Assembly (NCBI GenBank): GCA_022497145.1
Contig: MU385866.1
Coordinates: 372,001 to 436,000, forward strand
Source of the DNA: Rostrohypoxylon terebratum
Lineage: Eukaryota > Ascomycota > Sordariomycetes > Xylariales > Hypoxylaceae
Direction: 5' to 3'
Length of the DNA stretch: 64,000 nucleotides
Positions within the stretch are counted from its first letter, which is position 1. Each line of letters begins with the position of its first letter. Position numbers and translations under genes: made by a program. This document shows positions 24,923-37,100 of this stretch, piece by piece. Under the pieces are notes generated by a model that was not told the DNA's origin, made no database searches, and worked only from the letters and a program-made list of their open reading frames with translations.

Positions 24923-27235
24923 TTAGGCATCGGAGTAGTTTGATTCATCGTACTCGTCGGCGGCTTTGATGCCCTGGGCCTCGACCTCGGAAACGGTGCG
25001 CGGGGCGCTCTGGTCGCGGCCGCGGAGCGCGCCCATCTGGTAGGCGCGGCGCGGGCTACCCACGTCGGCGTGGCTGAGGCGCGCGAGGGAGCGGGGGGGT
25101 AGGGGAGGGGGGGAGGGAGAGGGGGAAGGGGGTGTGGGGGTTGAGGGTTGGTGGTCGGAGTGTGTCTGGGTTTGGGAGTGCGAGTGGCGTGGGCTGCGCA
25201 GCAGCGGGTTCGTGGGCCCGATCACCACGCGCACGTAGCCTTCCTCGTCCGATCGCGCCACGCTGGTCGCCGCGCTCATGTTGGCGACGTCCTGCGCTTG
25301 TAAAGCGGATGCTGTGGAGGAGGTTAGGACGCCGGAGCCGTAGAAGGAGGAGGCGCGGTGGAAGGAGGGGGTCTCGAGCACGGAGCTCAGTTGCACTGCG
25401 CGGTGGGTGTACAGCGAGGAGAGGGGCGAGTCGGACTCGACGGGTGCGGAGTCGGAACGCAGACGCGAGGGGTGCGCGCACGGCATGGGCTGTCGGGGGT
25501 AGCGGGGTGCTTTGTCGCGGTCGCGGTGGCGCAGTGACAGTGAAAAGTCCGTTGGCGCGCGCGGGAGGGGTGCCCAGGTTGCCGTTGCTGGCGCGGATGC
25601 GGGCGGCTGGTACGCGAGTGACGAAGAACGAGGTGGGATCATCGTGGTCACTGTCTCCTTGTCGAGAGCCTTCGTGGGTGTACTGTACAGCGCGGGGAGA
25701 GGCTCCGGGGACGACGTCTCGCAGCGTGGGGGCAAGGGCAGTGATAGGAGAGGTGTCTGGCCTGTTGGTTTTTCTGCCGCTGTTGTCTCGCCGCTGTTTT
25801 GGAAGTAGGCGTCCATGTGGTGGAGAACTCTGGTTCGTTGTGGTTAGTTGGCCCGTTCTAGCAAGAATGGGTTATGGAAAAAGGGACACTTACCGATCGG
25901 TGTTAATGGGCTCAGGCCTGGGTCTGCTGTCTCTTCGTCGGGCCGGCTGGTTGATAAGCTCGATCCAGCTTCCGTCCGCCTGCTCTGGGTGGTTGTCGCT
26001 CTGGAAGTGAGCGTCCGGATCGTTGCGAAGTCGCCTGCGAAACGATAACATGGAGGAAAGCGAGAATAACAAGGACGAGAACAACAAGGGGATACGTTGC
26101 AGACCGAGTGCCATCGCGTACTGACGATACATAACGAGAGCATCCTTGGTGGTGCCAAAGAAGCCAACGATGACAATCGTGGTCGAGATCGCGATCCACG
26201 GCTGGTTCATCTCCAGAGTCGAAAGTAGCCACGATGGCACGAACAGGATAGCATCCCAGGGGTACGGCTTCTTCCCCCAGTGGATTTCCACATAGCTGTA
26301 CGAGTGTGCGTTTTCCAATTCCTGGAAGTTGATCACCGCGAGGTAGAGCGACACGGGCAGATACACGATCAGAATTGCGACGGACATGGCGTACAGACGG
26401 TTGCGTATCCATGTTGCTCGCGCGACAGCAGCTTCGTTGGTTCGAAGGACCTGCAGCGTGCTTCTTGAGATGGTACGGTAGCGCCATGCAGTCAAAACTA
26501 TGATGGTCGTCAATTTATTTCCATAATATTCAAATTCGGAAGTGTCGACTTACAAGCATAAGGCACGCATGCCATGACAAAGACCGTTGGAGGCGTATCG
26601 TACACGATGAAGCGAGGCCAGCTATTGTCGTACGAGGCTATGCAGCCGATAAGCGTTCCGATGTTGTAGCGCTGCGCGAGGTCGAACCAAGTGAAGACAA
26701 GCTGGAAACCGGCGAAGGGGAAGATGATGGCGGCTTGTTGTATGGCTCTCACCTTGCGCTCGCTACGGGACAGCTGTGATGCGCGTGTCAACTTGACCTG
26801 ATACGCTAACTGGCGGATGATGGCTAAGATGGCGCCGGCGTAGATGGTCTGAAGAGGCATCCAAAGATACACCTCGACGTCGCAAAGTCCGGTGCCAAGC
26901 CACCACTTGTCCCAGTTATCGCTGTTCCAGATCAGAGAGTTGAGAACGGTAAAGAGATTCATGAGCGCCACGTCGATGATGAGAACAACGGCGGCGAAAT
27001 CGCCATTGCGCCAGAGAAGACGAAAGGGGACCCAACAGAAGACAGTACCGATGATGGAGAGGATAACGCGGAAAGAAAGGTTAACAGTTAGGCCTGCGTT
27101 GGGCGCGAAGCGAAGGTCATTGGAATTGACAGTGGATGACACTTCTGCTTCGATGGGGGCTCCCATTACCGTCTTCGCGAAGAAAACTATGATGATGATA
27201 ACCACCTGGATGATGAAAGCGAGGACAGGATGCAT
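24923..27235 (-). CDS. STE3: Ste3/PRE-1-type mating pheromone receptor (3 exons, 730 aa)
   Basis: Class D GPCR for the farnesylated a-factor-type pheromone, coupling to the G-protein/MAPK mating pathway (PRE-1 in Neurospora, PreA in Aspergillus). Spliced as complement(24923-25829, 25894-26497, 26554-27235), 731 codons including stop, both introns GT-AG (56 and 64 bp). Seven helices lie at about 57-345: for example VILSIIGTVFCWVPFRLLW (TM1), then LCDVEVYLWMPLQTIYAGAI (TM3), which is highly family-typical, FPFAGFQLVFTWFDLAQRYN (TM4) and ALILVYLPVS-like TM6. An extra hydrophobic run at residues 4-24 (VVIIIIVFF) precedes TM1; it may be a signal peptide or an added helix. The cytoplasmic tail (about residues 350-730) is Ser/Pro-rich, very GC-rich and variable in this family. 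The antisense frame of 292 codons at 25132-26010 is a GC artefact. Confidence 0.93.
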
Positions 27236-28800
27236 CGTGATGGTTGAATAGGATGCCGCTACCTGCTGCGATGGTGTTGGGGTGGTTCTGGGTGTATCTG
27301 GGAATGGAAAGGATTGAGGGAGAATTGATTTTACTACAACAAGCTCACGAATTACCTAGATTCTGGTAATAATTGATGGGTTCGTGATGCTTGAATGAGA
27401 GAAAACCAGAGAGAGGAAAAATTAGGGGAGAGAGATGGGTGCGTTTGAGCTGTGATACTTACGAACCAGATTGGTGGGAGAGTTGGGGTTCTGGTGTTGG
27501 GTGAAAAAAAAAGGATGGAAAGGGTGAAATTATTCAGAGATGGGTTGAAGGCACAGGTCCAAATGACAATCAACATTCGATCTGGGGGATTAGAGAGCCT
27601 ACAGAACCTACGGAGCCTATGGGTGCTGAAGATCGACCTGCCTGTAGCCCTCAGGGCAGAAAAGCTCACGTCGTCTTGAAGAGGCCATCAACTGAGAGCT
27701 AGCTGTCGATGTTATGTACAGCGGAGACTCGACGAGAGGGTATACTCGGCGCTCAGGTTATCTTCTCCTCACGCCGGAGATTCAGAATGGTTCATGATAC
27801 CTCGGGGTGATGGACAGGATGAGCTAGGTCAACTCTTACTATGGGTTAATTAACACCAGTCCATCCTCGGAGCTCCATCTAAGGACTTCTCTATGTGTGT
27901 GATCACAGAGTAAGGGGCTATGAGACTCAAGAGATAAAGGAACCGAATGATGTTGTCTATAGGTATGTTTATCAGTCATGGCTAGCTGCCCCTTGCTGAG
28001 GACTTGGACATTTGACGTGATTTCAATAACTAGGGCTGTGATAATAGAACTTCAAAGACCTATATGGATTCCCTTCATCCTAAGGATAGATCCGTACCTT
28101 ATAGAAAACAGTATGGGTATTTTTTACATTCTTTATATATTTATCCTTGTTCTACCCCCTTTTGAAGGATTGCCTAACTATGTTAAGGGGTAATAGTGCT
28201 AGACTTCAAGTAAACCTCTAAGTATGTCTTATCTCTACAGGAGATAGTTATTCCTTAGTAGTTACTAGAGACTTTGGTTCGGCAGTTTTACTCATCTGCT
28301 AGATCTTAGCTGTACTGGCAGTCGGAGTCCACTGTAGAGAATTTGGGAAGATAGGGTGCTTAACTGAATCAGAATTTCCCAGGTTTTGAATTGTATATAA
28401 GATAGCTTTTAGAGTTAGCTAACTATTAAAACTCCCAACATATATCAAACCAGAGAAGAGAAGAGTATATAGAATCATAGATGGAGAATACAATACAATA
28501 TGTACGATGAAGTCATACCTCTATATCAGGTATATGTAATAGTTGATTACCCTAGCCGGAGCGCCACCCCACATGAGCCACACAGTAGAGCACCAATCAA
28601 CCAATCAAGGTGAGGGGAAAGGTTAGGTAATTTTTCCTGTCGCGTCGAATAATCGAATAAACTTGCAAATCGCGAACCACTTTGAGCTAAAAAATTGATA
28701 AAAATTGGCTTCAAACGCACAAATTTTTCCGTTAATTCGACAATAATTCGTTTTCGCGATCGCGCAAGTCACCGAAACCCACGAAAAAAGCACCGCCAAG
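27236..28800. other. Gene-free region between Ste3-type receptor and mitochondrial SSB
   Basis: Contains the divergent upstream regions of both genes. The middle part (about 27900-28560) is visibly AT-rich compared with its neighbours and holds an LTR-like segment listed separately. No frame has family support. Confidence 0.55.
28181..28440. repeat. Possible decayed LTR fragment
   Basis: A 260-bp segment bounded by TGTTAAGGGG and CTCCCAACA, which form an imperfect terminal inverted repeat of the TG...CA type seen in retroelement LTRs. It has a TATATAAG box at about 28393-28401 and an AT-rich context. The 5-bp flanks (AACTA and TATAT) are not a target-site duplication, and no internal retroelement coding is present. 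Weak support only. Confidence 0.22.
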
Positions 28801-29419
28801 ATGTCATTTCTCGCACGTCGCTTCACTGCCGCTACCCCGAGCTTAGCTCGCTCCTTCAGCGCCTCTGCTCGTCGGGATATCGCCAAGATCACATTGGTCG
28901 GCAACCTTGCGGCGAGTCCGGAGCTCAGAGCCACAAGCTCGGGCCTCGAGATCATCGAATACTCAGTCGCCAGCAACAGCGGACCCAAGGAAAACCGCAA
29001 GACTAGCTGGTTCAGGGTCGCCGTTGTCGCCGAAGAAGGTCCCCGCAGAGATTTCTTGACGAGCCTACCAAAAGGGTATGTGCGATTTCGATTTCTATAG
29101 TGGTCACCGGTCGCGGTTGACCTCTTCTCTCTACTGTTTCAACAAATTAGTTGTAGACGGGTTTTCGAATTTTGCAAATTGGTGCGATCTAGAAAGTCAT
29201 GAGAGCTGACGATATCGGATAGATCCACCGTCTACGTCGAAGGTGACGCCGTCATGAACTCGTATAATGACGCCGAGGGCAAGCCTCGCACTTCTCTCAG
29301 CATCTACCAAAGTAAGATAAGCCCACCACCATGCATGCATGCTATCCGATCGTTACCCTAACCAGTTCGAATTAGAAACCCTCGAGGTCCTCCGTCGACC
29401 AGCACCTCCTTCCGAGTAA
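28801..29419 (+). CDS. RIM1: Mitochondrial single-stranded DNA-binding protein Rim1 (3 exons, 135 aa)
   Basis: OB-fold SSB needed for mitochondrial DNA replication. Spliced as 28801-29075, 29223-29311, 29376-29419 (136 codons including stop), both introns GT-AG. Residues 1-24 are a presequence (MSFLARRFTAATPSLARSFS, Arg/Ser-rich and lacking acids), with ARR-D as a likely processing point. The OB-fold opens DIAKITLVGNLAASPELRAT, followed by YSVASNSGPKENRKTSWFRV, and continues across intron 1 with STVYVEGDAVMNSYNDAEGK and SLSIYQ. The end is TLEVLRRPAPPSE. The length equals that of yeast Rim1 (135 aa). It converges with the glutathione synthetase gene. Confidence 0.95.
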
Positions 29420-30114
29420 ATTGGGTCCGAGGTGATATGATGAGCGCGGAAGTTGGAGCAAGCTAAATTTATATCGGTCTGGGTCGGGATTCTCTACCAC
29501 TGCGATTTTCTTATGTCTGATAAATGGGACGACGCGGGGATGACTGTGTACTATATTGCTATGTTATGACTCGATACCAAACGTGCTGATGCTACCCCCC
29601 TTCACTACTTATGTCCGAATTGGCTTATCATTTTGGCGCCTTGGACTACGCATCGGTCCAAGGCGTGGAGGAGAAATCCCCTGTGTTCGGATGAAAGTGA
29701 TGTATAAAGATGACTGATGACCTTTTTGCAAGGTTTATATAGAATTGACGCTGCATCCATATTTGCTCAATTAGAATAGGTAATTGAGCAAATATGGATG
29801 CAGCGTCAATAATAAACCCCGATGAAGATTGAGGTATGTACATAATAGATATTAGCATCGGATAATGCTTCCTGATGATTGGTTACCTATTGTGTAAGGG
29901 GAAGCATTTCTTAGGCTTAGTCCACGTCTTGCTTAGGTAGGTACCTAGGCAGTACGATGCACAGCGCGTATATCTCATTGGCCAATGCTGCATTGGTGCA
30001 ATATAGAAAGAAGCAGTTGATCAAACCTAGAACTCTTTAACCAGAAAAGTAAAACCTCTATTGTTCTAGAGCTAGGTAGATTTCTGGATGTTCTCTCGAG
30101 GTTACATCTCTATA
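29420..30114. other. Convergent spacer between Rim1 and glutathione synthetase
   Basis: About 0.7 kb holding both 3' untranslated regions. Its main feature is the long hairpin at 29732-29818. A GTAGGTACCTAGG palindrome lies at about 29937-29949. Confidence 0.65.
29732..29818. repeat. Perfect 30-bp inverted repeat with 7-nt loop, extended stem
   Basis: The arms 29744-29773 and 29781-29810 are exact reverse complements over all 30 bases, separated by GAATAGG. Beyond an asymmetric bulge (5 nt versus 1 nt) the stem resumes for 7 bp (29732-29738 with 29812-29818). The unit would fold into one long hairpin on either strand. It lies in the spacer where Rim1 (+) and glutathione synthetase (-) transcripts meet. 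It may be a foldback/MITE remnant, a bidirectional 3'-end structure or a source of double-stranded RNA. Confidence 0.95.
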
Positions 30115-31813
30115 TCAAACCAAGGCACAGCTATCCATACATCCAAAGCCAGCAGCTACGCCACCTTCCTCACTTTGATCTCCTTTCGTACGGAGAAGAT
30201 ATCCTGCTTGTTCACTGTGTAGTATGACCCGAGACTGTTGGTCCCATATGCATGTTCCATATATACCGAGTTCGCAAATGACACCGCCATGTTCAAGCTT
30301 ACCATTGCGCAAGATCGTGTTCTTGACAGGCGGCGGAGTAATCAGTTCCATGAGGATGTATGATGGCCAGTGCGATTCAGGTATGGTCTTGAGAAACGGT
30401 GGGATTGATGAACGATAGATGTTATTTCCACCACCTTCTCTCTGGGGTTTCAGGACGTAACCCTTGCACAGCTCAGGGTCGTTGGCAATCTTCCGAGCCT
30501 TAAGCCCAGCTTCCGTCTCATCTAAAGGATAGATGTTGGTGAACGTGTTCGTGAGATCGGAAATAGATGCGGATTCCTTCGATAGGTAGCGGGGTAATAC
30601 AGACGGGTTCGAAGGTGTATCAGGAGTCGCGAGAACTTGTTGGACTTTCTTCGTGCCAGCAATTTGGGTAAGTACTGTAGGACATTTTATAGCTGCCGAC
30701 CTCTCGATATGGTAGCGAGCCTCCCAAGCAGACTGATCGGGGTAGTCTGATGGATCGTAGCCACACCGCATATATACGACAGCAACTTCAAATGTGCGGG
30801 AAGGTGTCTGGGGCGGTCGGTATAGTAATTGGCGTCCCGGATTTTCGGCAACAGTTGTACGTTCCAAGGCTTCAGAAAATGGAAGCCTAAACACGGGTAT
30901 CTGAGGCTCCTGAGAAGCTTGAAGTTGATATTCTAGATGACGTTGATCGAATATGTTTCTCTCGCCTCCTTGTGTGAGGAAAATGACACATTTTTGGTGG
31001 GGAGTAGACGAGGGACCGTACTCAACAAAGGCCTGCCGGATACCTGCTGCCAACTTCGCGGCACTATCGTTCTGGGGTAGTTGCAAACTTCCGCTCTGTA
31101 TATGATTCTCCAGTAATGGATATTCCGTCAAAGACAAGTATCTAGACAAGCTATAGCTTTACAATCCCGCAATGGACAGTGGTAACTTACTTGTGTAACA
31201 GTGAAGTTTGCGACGAGAGGCCACCAAACGAAGCGGAGATTGTATTCAGCTCAACTTGCTTGATCTGTGGGGAGGATCCGGCACTATCTTGATGGACCAT
31301 ATAATCCGACCTGAAGATACCAAGACTTTTGTGCTGGACAGGCTATGTATGAGCTACAATACCTCAGTAAGATGGTAGCCCACTTACCTGAACATAACCC
31401 TCCTTCTTGACTCTTAAGTGAACTTTCCATAACTCTGTGGTGAAGTCATCGCTGTCCCCGATTCTATACTTGGTCAATCCAAGGTCTAAACACCGAGAGG
31501 GCACCCTGCGGATTTAATGGACTGACTCTTTCACAATACGAGCGAGGAATGCATCGTCTTGACTGATAGACGCGTATAGCTCATTATAAGCCTTCTGAAC
31601 TGCGATGGCTTGGTCGAAGCATACGCGAGGAAAGGGACTCGGAAATAATGTAACGGGTACGGCGGTTGCCAGAATCCCTGCAGGGTCGGCCTCCGCAGAT
31701 ATAACAGCAGGAGGCGGCCGAACAGTCAAGCCATTCGCTAGCGACCAATCCTTTACGATTTCAGTCAACCTTTCGCCTCCAGCAGGCGTAAATGCGGGTG
31801 GATAGTCCGACAT
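30115..31813 (-). CDS. GSH2: Glutathione synthetase (4 exons, 510 aa)
   Basis: ATP-grasp enzyme joining gamma-glutamylcysteine and glycine, the second step of glutathione synthesis. Spliced as complement(30115-31141, 31191-31333, 31388-31463, 31527-31813), 511 codons including stop. The N-terminal part has MSDYPPAFTPAGGERLTEIV and PFPRVCFDQAIAVQKAYNEL. Exons 2-3 give TTELWKVHLRVKKEGYVQ and LGIFRSDYMVHQD, then KQVELNTISASFGGLSSQTS, the substrate-binding region of the eukaryotic family. Exon 4 has the glycine-rich ATP-grasp loop KPQREGGGNN (400-409) and ends GGVAAGFGCMDSCALV. The length fits (yeast 491 aa). The first intron uses an atypical GTCAGT donor. The family is certain; internal junctions are well supported by frame and homology pattern. 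Confidence 0.95.
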
Positions 31814-34070
31814 GGTAGGTTCATTGGCCGATTGGCGTTCGAAGCAGGAGAGTGGCTTCTTGAAAGTCCGACAAAATATTGCTTGTCGTGCTACCTAGGT
31901 TCTAGGTCCTATAATCAATTAGTACTATCAGCAAAAGATGCGGAACTCCGGTCCCTCTTTTTAATCTAGATAATTAGGATATAATTGGATCATCGAGATG
32001 ACCTCAACTCACAATCTACGAGTCAACTTGAATAGCGTTGGAAAAGCACTTACACGTGAAGTGACACCTGCCTAAGTGAGTATGGTATGTATACATATAA
32101 TAGTTAGGTAAGCTGTTAAAAAAACACATTAAAAAACACAAACACAACTTGACAAAACTATGAAAATCATCACGGCTTAGAAATCCATAGAAATGAAACT
32201 GCCTCTGAATTTATAATGGTAACATTAGCGCATTTATCACTGTAGGTACGAAGTATATCCTACCTAGTACCTATTCTAGCCGATCCTCGCCGATATATTG
32301 TACCCCGCCTGCCCGCCAAAGCAGATACGTACTAATAGTAAATAGCTGACGTGATTGCCAAGCGTATCGGGATGGGAGTGGATTTAAAATGGGTAAAATT
32401 CGGCTAATTTGGAATCCGCGGACAAGGACAAGACTTCCTTCAGTCACGTGCTATTAGTGGGATCATGCATGTTGGAACATTAAACTTCCACCTGCAGGAA
32501 AACTCCACCTCGCCGTGCAACCTTTAACCTGAAATCAAATGCGGGACACATCAAACACGTCAAATCCACCTTAGGTATCTGTACCTAGTACCTGGGTTTC
32601 GATCACAATCTTTCAATATCTTTCCAACCTTAATTTATAGCTGCGTATACTTAAATGGGATGATGCCTAGGTAGGATCTACCCAGTGGAATTTGAACTTT
32701 AAAAGTTTGCACTGTGGACTGAATGGGTATTAGGTAAACGTCCACTCCTCTTATCTATTATAGATGTTATTAACTTTTGCATGTGTTACTAACAGTCAAG
32801 GAGGATGGAAGCGCCTACCTAGGTCCTAGGTCCTACCATTGTGCATAACTAACCGCTTGTTACCTAACAGGTTTGCCAAAAAAGAAAGTACTACTATCGC
32901 ATAACCAACACTTGAACTCATGAGCTCCTTCCGATCTCCTGCCTTTTACTGCTCTTGCCTATTTCCCAGATCTATATAATTGATCATAATGAAGTTCACA
33001 TGAACGTGCTTTCCAATTTGGATCAGATGAGGGTAAACGACTTCCCAAGTAAACATTCTAAGGTTGTCAAATACAATCTACCCCATTCCGTGCAATTCAA
33101 CTGTTAACCGGAATCCTTCTTTTTTTTCACCTCTATACATATCTCGGCGCCAACACTTATTTTTTTTCCCTTTCCCTTTCCATTTCTTAAAATTCGGCAA
33201 CTCAGAACTTCCCTTTTACTTGACTGTCGTTAATATAATCGAATCCTAATCCGGATCTTTCTACCTTTTCTCGTGTGAACATTCACTCCCACTTTCGTTC
33301 GTTCTATAAAACGACCTTTTCTCTCAACACGCACGGTGTCAACTCTAAGGTATGTTAATGGCTATCTTTCTCTATGATTTCAGGATTTCACACCCGTTTT
33401 GCTATGGTAGCTCCCGCATATCTATCTCGTCTCGATGGATTCATAATCCCCCCAAATCGTTCCAGAACATGGGCTACCACCTGACGTTAGAACATTGGTC
33501 TATGCTTGCTGGATGTCTGGGGGTGATACTGGACATAATACCAGTGGCGACTTCCTCGTTTGCAATACACATAGTGATCTAGCTACGCGCCGTAGCTTCT
33601 TGTTGACGCCACTTCTCATTAAACCTCCCCTACTGATTTCATCGCCGTTTCCTTACCAGATGTGCACATTTGACTCTTCTTCAATTTTTTTTTAACCTCG
33701 CGGCGCCTTTCAAATTTCCTTACTATCCCACTCCCCCAACCCTCTTAAACATCAATTGATCGTTCTCTAGTCCGTATTCTAACTACAAATCTCCATAGAC
33801 CCTGAATCGTTCTACTCAATCCCGATAGCTCCAGGCTGTGCATAATCAGTCGTCTGGTAAGTAAATGTTCTGTACTCGAGGTCTTTTCAAGTCATAGTAT
33901 GGTTATCTACCAGCGTATACTACATACACTACGCAGTAGACTGGAACAAGTCGCCAGGTTTGCGCTGAGCACCCTTACATCGCTTCAACTCAGATTTCTG
34001 CATCGCATTGCTTTATTAAGTTTCACTCACTGATTAGCCTTCAATAGTAACTTGGCATACTTTCTCTCTT
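31814..34070. other. Divergent upstream region of glutathione synthetase and the SNF2 gene
   Basis: About 2.3 kb with no supported coding region. Pyrimidine-rich tracts at about 33110-33320 and 33680-33770 resemble fungal promoter and leader sequence. Palindromic CCTAGG-type motifs lie at about 31892-31908 and 32816-32834. Confidence 0.55.
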
Positions 34071-34115
34071 ATGAGTAGAAATTTGGCCGCCTTTGTCTAC
34101 TCGTCGACCAAATGA
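34071..34115 (+). promoter_or_regulatory. Short uORF before the SNF2 start codon
   Basis: An ATG at 34071 opens a 14-codon frame ending in TGA at 34113-34115, 16 nt before the main ATG at 34132. It would be the last upstream start seen by scanning ribosomes if it lies in the transcript, which is not known. Confidence 0.4.
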
Positions 34116-34131
34116 CATAGCCCAAGTAGCT

Positions 34132-37100
34132 ATGGATGATCCATGGAACTGGGACACAGAAAGGGTGGTTGCCGAGCTCTGCTCAGCGAACCGGTCTTGG
34201 GAGCCCCCCTCTGGTCATGTGAAGTTTCCTCCCGTCGACGAACTTGAAGATCGACTCAGACAAGAAGATGTTGATGGACTTACAATCCTCACGACCGACC
34301 ACACTGAGCTTTGTCGGGCACTCAACTTCACGACATTAAAACAAAAAGCCACGCTTAGATACGCTATCGAAACTTTTCGTAGCCGTAGTCATGGATTCCA
34401 TCGCCATCAGAAAGGCCTCGACGCTGATTTTGAAGGACGACACAGGACCCATGAAGACTTAACACCAACGTCTAATGGAGATGCCAACCCCTTCACGAAG
34501 CAGTCACACCCCACGCCTACACCTTCATTACACCATATTCCTGACAGCCCACGACCTTCGATCGTCGATGATGATTCTGCCCTAGAACCCCTAGAAGAAC
34601 CTGTTAGGAAGAGAAGACGCGTCGCCCCCATGCTCATTTCAACTGACATCGATGACACCTTATCACGCAACATTCCCGCCGAGGCAGATATGATTTCTAC
34701 TAATAGGGCGCTAAATACAGGCGATATTGACAGTCAAGTTGACAGTGGCTTGATAAGTCCTCCTCGTACTTACCTTGGTAAAGATGCTCTTACGAGGCTT
34801 GATGTCCTGGGCGACTATGGCTCTACAGAGAAAGATGATCAGCCAGTGGAAGACCAAGGCGAGTTCTCTTATGTTAGAGAAATACCGTATGGACGGCGTA
34901 TACAAGTCCATCGGATTATGAAACGTCACTCGCTGCGGTCACAAGCATCTTTCAAGTTCCGCGGAACCAGGATAGATTTAGTACCTGGTGCCAATGATCC
35001 GGACCACGACGAACTTCTTCCCCTGTATGGTGATTCGGACGAGGAGTACGATTCAGAGACATGGAACGAGATCGAAGCTGAAATGACTGAGCAAGCGGAC
35101 ATGGATAACGAATCTGGACTTGGTCGCGACGAAGTCAAAGCAATACTCGACGACTGTATTGAACAGTTTATATCCGATTGGAAAGAGCGCAAACTCCCCA
35201 AGCTGCCGATTAAAGCCAACAGTATTTGGTTACGTGCCAGAAAGGCTGGTTTAAGGAGGTCGATACTCAATGTCCGCACTGAGCATGACGCATGCCAGGC
35301 TCGTATCATCAGATTTTGCAACGAAATTACTCTTCAGCAATACCGTGACGCAACCGAAGTGAAAGAGCAGGCTTTGATCCTACAACAGAGTGTTGAAGAC
35401 CGGGAACATCACTCGTGGGTTCTTGGTGTTCTTAATGCTCCAGTTGAACCCGAGAAGCTCCAATCCTCTTCCCGGAATCCTCCTAAGGAGAGTCGTGTAG
35501 CAAAGTCAACCGCACTTGACGAGGAAATTTTGACAAGCGAGTCCGAGGAGGATATCGACGATTTCATCGTCGACGATGGGCCTGCACATCCTGGCTCTGA
35601 TCGTGAGCCGTCACCTATGGATATTGACAGGGATAATGATACTTCCCACGCACAAGAAGAAGATGCTAGGGATTATCATCAGAATACGGATTCCACTTAC
35701 CCTGACCAAGGAGGCACGATTGATCTCACGCAATTGGAGGACATTAGCGTGAGTCAGAAAACCACGCCGGTCAAATCTCGGGAGCATAATGTCGTTGATC
35801 TCACTTCCCCCGTCAAGTTGCCAATGCAAAAGCGGAGCAACCCATCGACGAGTAGCAGATTAATACCGGTTACACAAAAGGTCGAATCGTCAACGCTTTT
35901 CATGGAAATTGATGATCTAGAGCCGGCAGAACAAATGGTGGCCAGAGAGCTCTCAAGGTTGGACCAAAGTTATTTAAATGTGGTATTTACATTGGCTCAC
36001 GACACACGGTCAGAGAGTGATTGGCTATACGTTATGAATGTCGAGCTTGATCATCAAGATTTCCCGAAACCTCCTCACGACGCCCAGAAGAAAAAGGCCT
36101 TTGCCATCTATACGCTACTTCGGCTGTTCGAAATCTACAGAGATGGCGTACAGTTGTCAATAGGCCGTTACAAGAAGCTGACATACGACGATATTTTAGA
36201 GAAGATACAAATATGGTCAAATGGAGGGAAAATCTCCGACAAAGTCAACAGCTTCGTGGACTTTCTCTGTCGCCTTTCTGATCGCTTTGACTGGAAGAAA
36301 TGTTCTGTGCAATCTGAAAAAGAGGCATCCCCCCCGACGAAGCGTAGACGGCGTCGGAAGTTGGCTCGCAATGTCGATGCAGAAAATCTTAGAGAGGCGG
36401 ACAGAGAACGTACCGCGGAGCAAAATTATCGGCGACAGATGTTACGTGAAAAACTCAAGTCCCAAGAGTATTCCGGCATAGGAAATCTAGATACCCAGAA
36501 AATCATTATCAACGAGAGTAAAGGCGATCATGATGGGTTCATTTACGTTCATCCAGAAATCGCACAACGCATTAAAGAACACCAGGTAGCAGGAGTTAGA
36601 TTCATGTGGAATCAAATCGTGGACTCCGCGTCAAAACAGGGCTGTCTGCTGGCCCACACCATGGGTCTCGGAAAGACCATGCAAATCATCACGTTTTTAG
36701 TCGCTATTGCTGAAGCCGCACATTCCGACGATCCGACGATTTCCTCTCAAATCCCGAAGAGCTTGAGAGAATCCAAGACCCTTATAATTTGCCCCCCCTC
36801 ACTTTTAAACAATTGGATGGACGAATTGCTGGTTTGGGCGCCTGAGGGACACAAATTAGGAGATTTCTTCATGCTTGATCATTCATCCACGGACAAGCAA
36901 CGTTTAGCAAGCATCACAGCTTGGGATGACCGAGGTGGCATACTCCTCATCGGCTACCATTTACTTAAAAACATCACTTCTGACAACGAAGATGCGTTGG
37001 AGATTTTGCGCGATAGTCCGAATCTTGTGGTGGCTGACGAGGCTCACGAGATGAAAAATCCACACTCTCAGGTACACCTCGCCACTAGCAATTTTAAGAC

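Noticed and set aside
25132..26010. 292-codon plus-strand frame, Arg/Gly-rich
   Set aside because: Antisense shadow of the GC-rich tail exon of the Ste3-type receptor.
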